From: Cyanobacteriota bacterium
Lineage (GTDB): Bacteria; Cyanobacteriota; Cyanobacteriia; Phormidesmidales; Phormidesmidaceae
DNA length: 6,973 nucleotides
Assembly (NCBI GenBank): GCA_027483425.1
Contig: JAIXUR010000089.1
Span: 1 to 6,973, forward strand
Reading direction: 5' to 3'
This document shows, in pieces, positions 6,601 through 6,973 of this stretch. A program made the position numbers and the translations under genes. A model generated the notes under the pieces. That model was not told the origin of the DNA and did no database searches. It saw nothing but the letters and a program-made list of their open reading frames with translations. Within the stretch, counting starts at the first letter, position 1. Every line of letters begins with the position of its first letter.

Positions 6601-6931
6601 GATCCCCGTGGCGACTACAGCGACTGGCCAGGCGCAGCGCATCGACCCCTTGCAGAAATAGCGATTCGATCTCAGCATCGATCGCGATCGTATCGCCACG
6701 CACCCGCAAAATCTTGAGAAAATCTTCGAGTCGGTGGGCAATTTGGCTGATAGGCATGAAGCCCATCATGGCGGCCCCACCCTTAACCGAGTGCGCGGCT
6801 CGCAGCGCCCGGTCGAGCTGGGTGGTATCTAGATCAGCGGTGGTTAGCTCTAACGCAACGGCTTCAATTTGGTCGAAATAGTCTTCAACTTCTTCGAGAA
6901 AATTGAGGCGAACCTGTTGTTCTGTATCCAT
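3608..6931 (-). CDS. CheA-type hybrid histidine kinase (HPt, H-kinase dim, HATPase_c, CheW, REC), PixL/HmpL-like
   Basis: The 1107-residue product is a soluble chemotaxis-type kinase of the cyanobacterial PixL/HmpL group. It receives signals from a methyl-accepting receptor through CheW and drives phototaxis or motility outputs. Domains from ATG 6931: HPt at 1-110 with phospho-His47 (AAHSVKGGAAMMGF); a second HPt-like helical segment at 148-245 without an H-box; an acidic, Pro-rich linker at 270-440 with a 5-residue repeat at 359-393; dimerisation region about 441-595; HATPase_c about 640-790 with N-box Asn660, G1 DDGRGID at 700-706 and G2 GRGVGMDIV; CheW at 790-930; REC at 972-1092 with Asp977/Asp978, phosphoacceptor Asp1022, Thr1052 and Lys1074. 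The N-box reads RNAFGHGIE, with Gly663 where CheA proteins usually have Asp. A TTG at 6961 would add ten residues, but the ATG matches the family N-terminus (MDTEQQ.RLNFLEE). Only 42 upstream bases are visible, so the expected receptor and CheW genes cannot be checked. Confidence 0.95.
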   Translation of the reverse strand: MDTEQQVRLNFLEEVEDYFDQIEAVALELTTADLDTTQLDRALRAAHSVKGGAAMMGFMPISQIAHRLEDFLKILRVRGDTIAIDAEIESLFLQGVDALRLASRCSRHGDPLDDVRMKAEIEPIFEQLRSHLGDLRPEDDDLLLAQEENVDIATLIFSSGVEECLDEFEAQLAQLATYQLAAELAATTEQLTEFGRMSDLAAFVQLCESVQTYLLQVGDEHIVAFGQEVLSTWRRSHALVLIGRASHLPHTLVVNDLWLSASDATPAASEANDETLVLLGTLASNWQDEETDDLEFPDLDWLDGSNLQDLEAFVGDFGTADSEPNLEFEPEFAPAPIAIDPEPTVVADVQPDAMADEPAILEPASLESAILEPAILDLAILEPDVLDLASLEPDIPLEALDSSVNEAALADETLLPKAIATPKPAPAPMKATAEPIGAVQNTTVRVSAQQLQHLNSLFGKLIVERNAVNLRHSQLHSLVALMQDRMGQIEQSNRQLRQWYDRASMEGLVSTSMPLEADSTPGAMGSTLGNLASPGGPSSLAQQFDALEFDRYTDLHLLSQEQMERIVQLQEVSSDIALSLREASTATTDLNYTTRELQSGMTKMQMRPFSTLVKRFPRVMRDLALQYNKQVNLTIEGDMTLIDQVAIEALTDPLNHLLRNAFGHGIESPEERMAAGKAAEGTITIRAIHRGNQTLITIKDDGRGIDPAKIRSRLRRMGMAEAEVYSLGDRDLLDMIFEPGFSTAEQVTELSGRGVGMDIVRTNVQQIRGDIRVDTRLGQGTTFTIQVPLAVSVLRVMLVESARLVFAIPIDSIKAMANLPAGPDRSRELVWEGQRVDLIRLEDWLQFNGAGRPFEMDGTATINQPTVLMIQQDEGLQGLCIDRFWGEQEISLSPIKGPVALPAYFSSTSILGDGHVIPLLDPFQLLEWIQAQSPGKLSQPPVPKTLPTPAQSVRLQAPIAVAPSAALDQLPTLLIVDDSINVRRYLALTLEKAGYQVEQAKDGQEAVDKLAAGLKVEAIICDIEMPRLDGYGVLSEVRSWPDYHQIPIAMLTSRMNDKHRKLAMSLGASAYFSKPYNEQELLKTLQGLIADTKQQAPRHREVSPALL
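5753..5857 (-). repeat. 15-bp in-frame tandem repeat in the kinase linker, seven units
   Basis: Seven consecutive 15-bp units occupy these 105 bases. On the plus strand they resemble GGCTCTAGGATGGCC. Alternate units are closer to each other, giving a hint of a 30-bp higher-order period. On the coding strand each unit encodes five residues of the form A-(I/S)-L-(E/D)-(P/L/S): AILEP, ASLES, AILEP, AILDL, AILEP, DVLDL, ASLEP. Because the unit is a multiple of three, gain or loss of copies would keep the reading frame. The stretch lies in the flexible linker between the HPt modules and the dimerisation domain, so it probably sets linker length and charge. Confidence 0.85.
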
Positions 6932-6973
6932 AGTAGTGTCTCTGTGAGCGACGTTTAGCAATCAACGAGGCAG

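Overview
The window looks like a cyanobacterial chromosome segment. It carries five exact copies of the HIP1 octamer GCGATCGC, at 396, 495, 1058, 4742 and 6541. Its longest gene is a PixL/HmpL-style CheA hybrid kinase, a type characteristic of cyanobacterial phototaxis and motility gene sets. Codon use is moderately GC-rich at both ends. The stretch from about 1835 to 3343 is visibly more AT-rich, and no exact HIP1 lies between 1066 and 4741. No rRNA, tRNA, CRISPR array, transposase or phage gene was seen.

Layout: (1) 3-1010 (+) is the C-terminal part of a multidomain response regulator cut by the left edge: probable HPt tail, degenerate receiver, intact receiver. (2) 1011-1393 is non-coding. 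(3) 1394-1834 (+) is a stand-alone CheY-like receiver. (4) 1835-2245 is non-coding, AT-rich, and holds a Pho-box-like direct repeat placed just upstream of a -10-like TATACT. (5) 2288-3343 (+) is an unusual protein with a histidine-kinase dimerisation/phosphoacceptor (HisKA) domain joined directly to a complete EAL c-di-GMP phosphodiesterase domain, with no HATPase_c and no GGDEF. (6) 3344-3607 is a convergent intergenic region with several hairpins, including a perfect 38-bp palindrome that fits an intrinsic terminator for the minus-strand gene. (7) 3608-6931 (-) is the large CheA-type hybrid kinase: HPt, a second HPt-like segment, a repeat-bearing acidic linker, dimerisation, ATPase, CheW and REC.

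Every gene encodes phosphorelay or second-messenger machinery. The CheA protein can phosphorylate its own HPt and its C-terminal receiver, and possibly the stand-alone receiver. The left-hand protein carries its own HPt/receiver set. The HisKA-EAL protein has a phosphoacceptor histidine but no kinase domain, so any phosphate on it must come from another protein. A reasonable inference, not shown by sequence alone, is that the locus links a chemotaxis-like or light-sensing relay to c-di-GMP breakdown, as in control of motility versus sessile growth. The HisKA-EAL architecture and its possible promoter are the best candidates for something under-described here.
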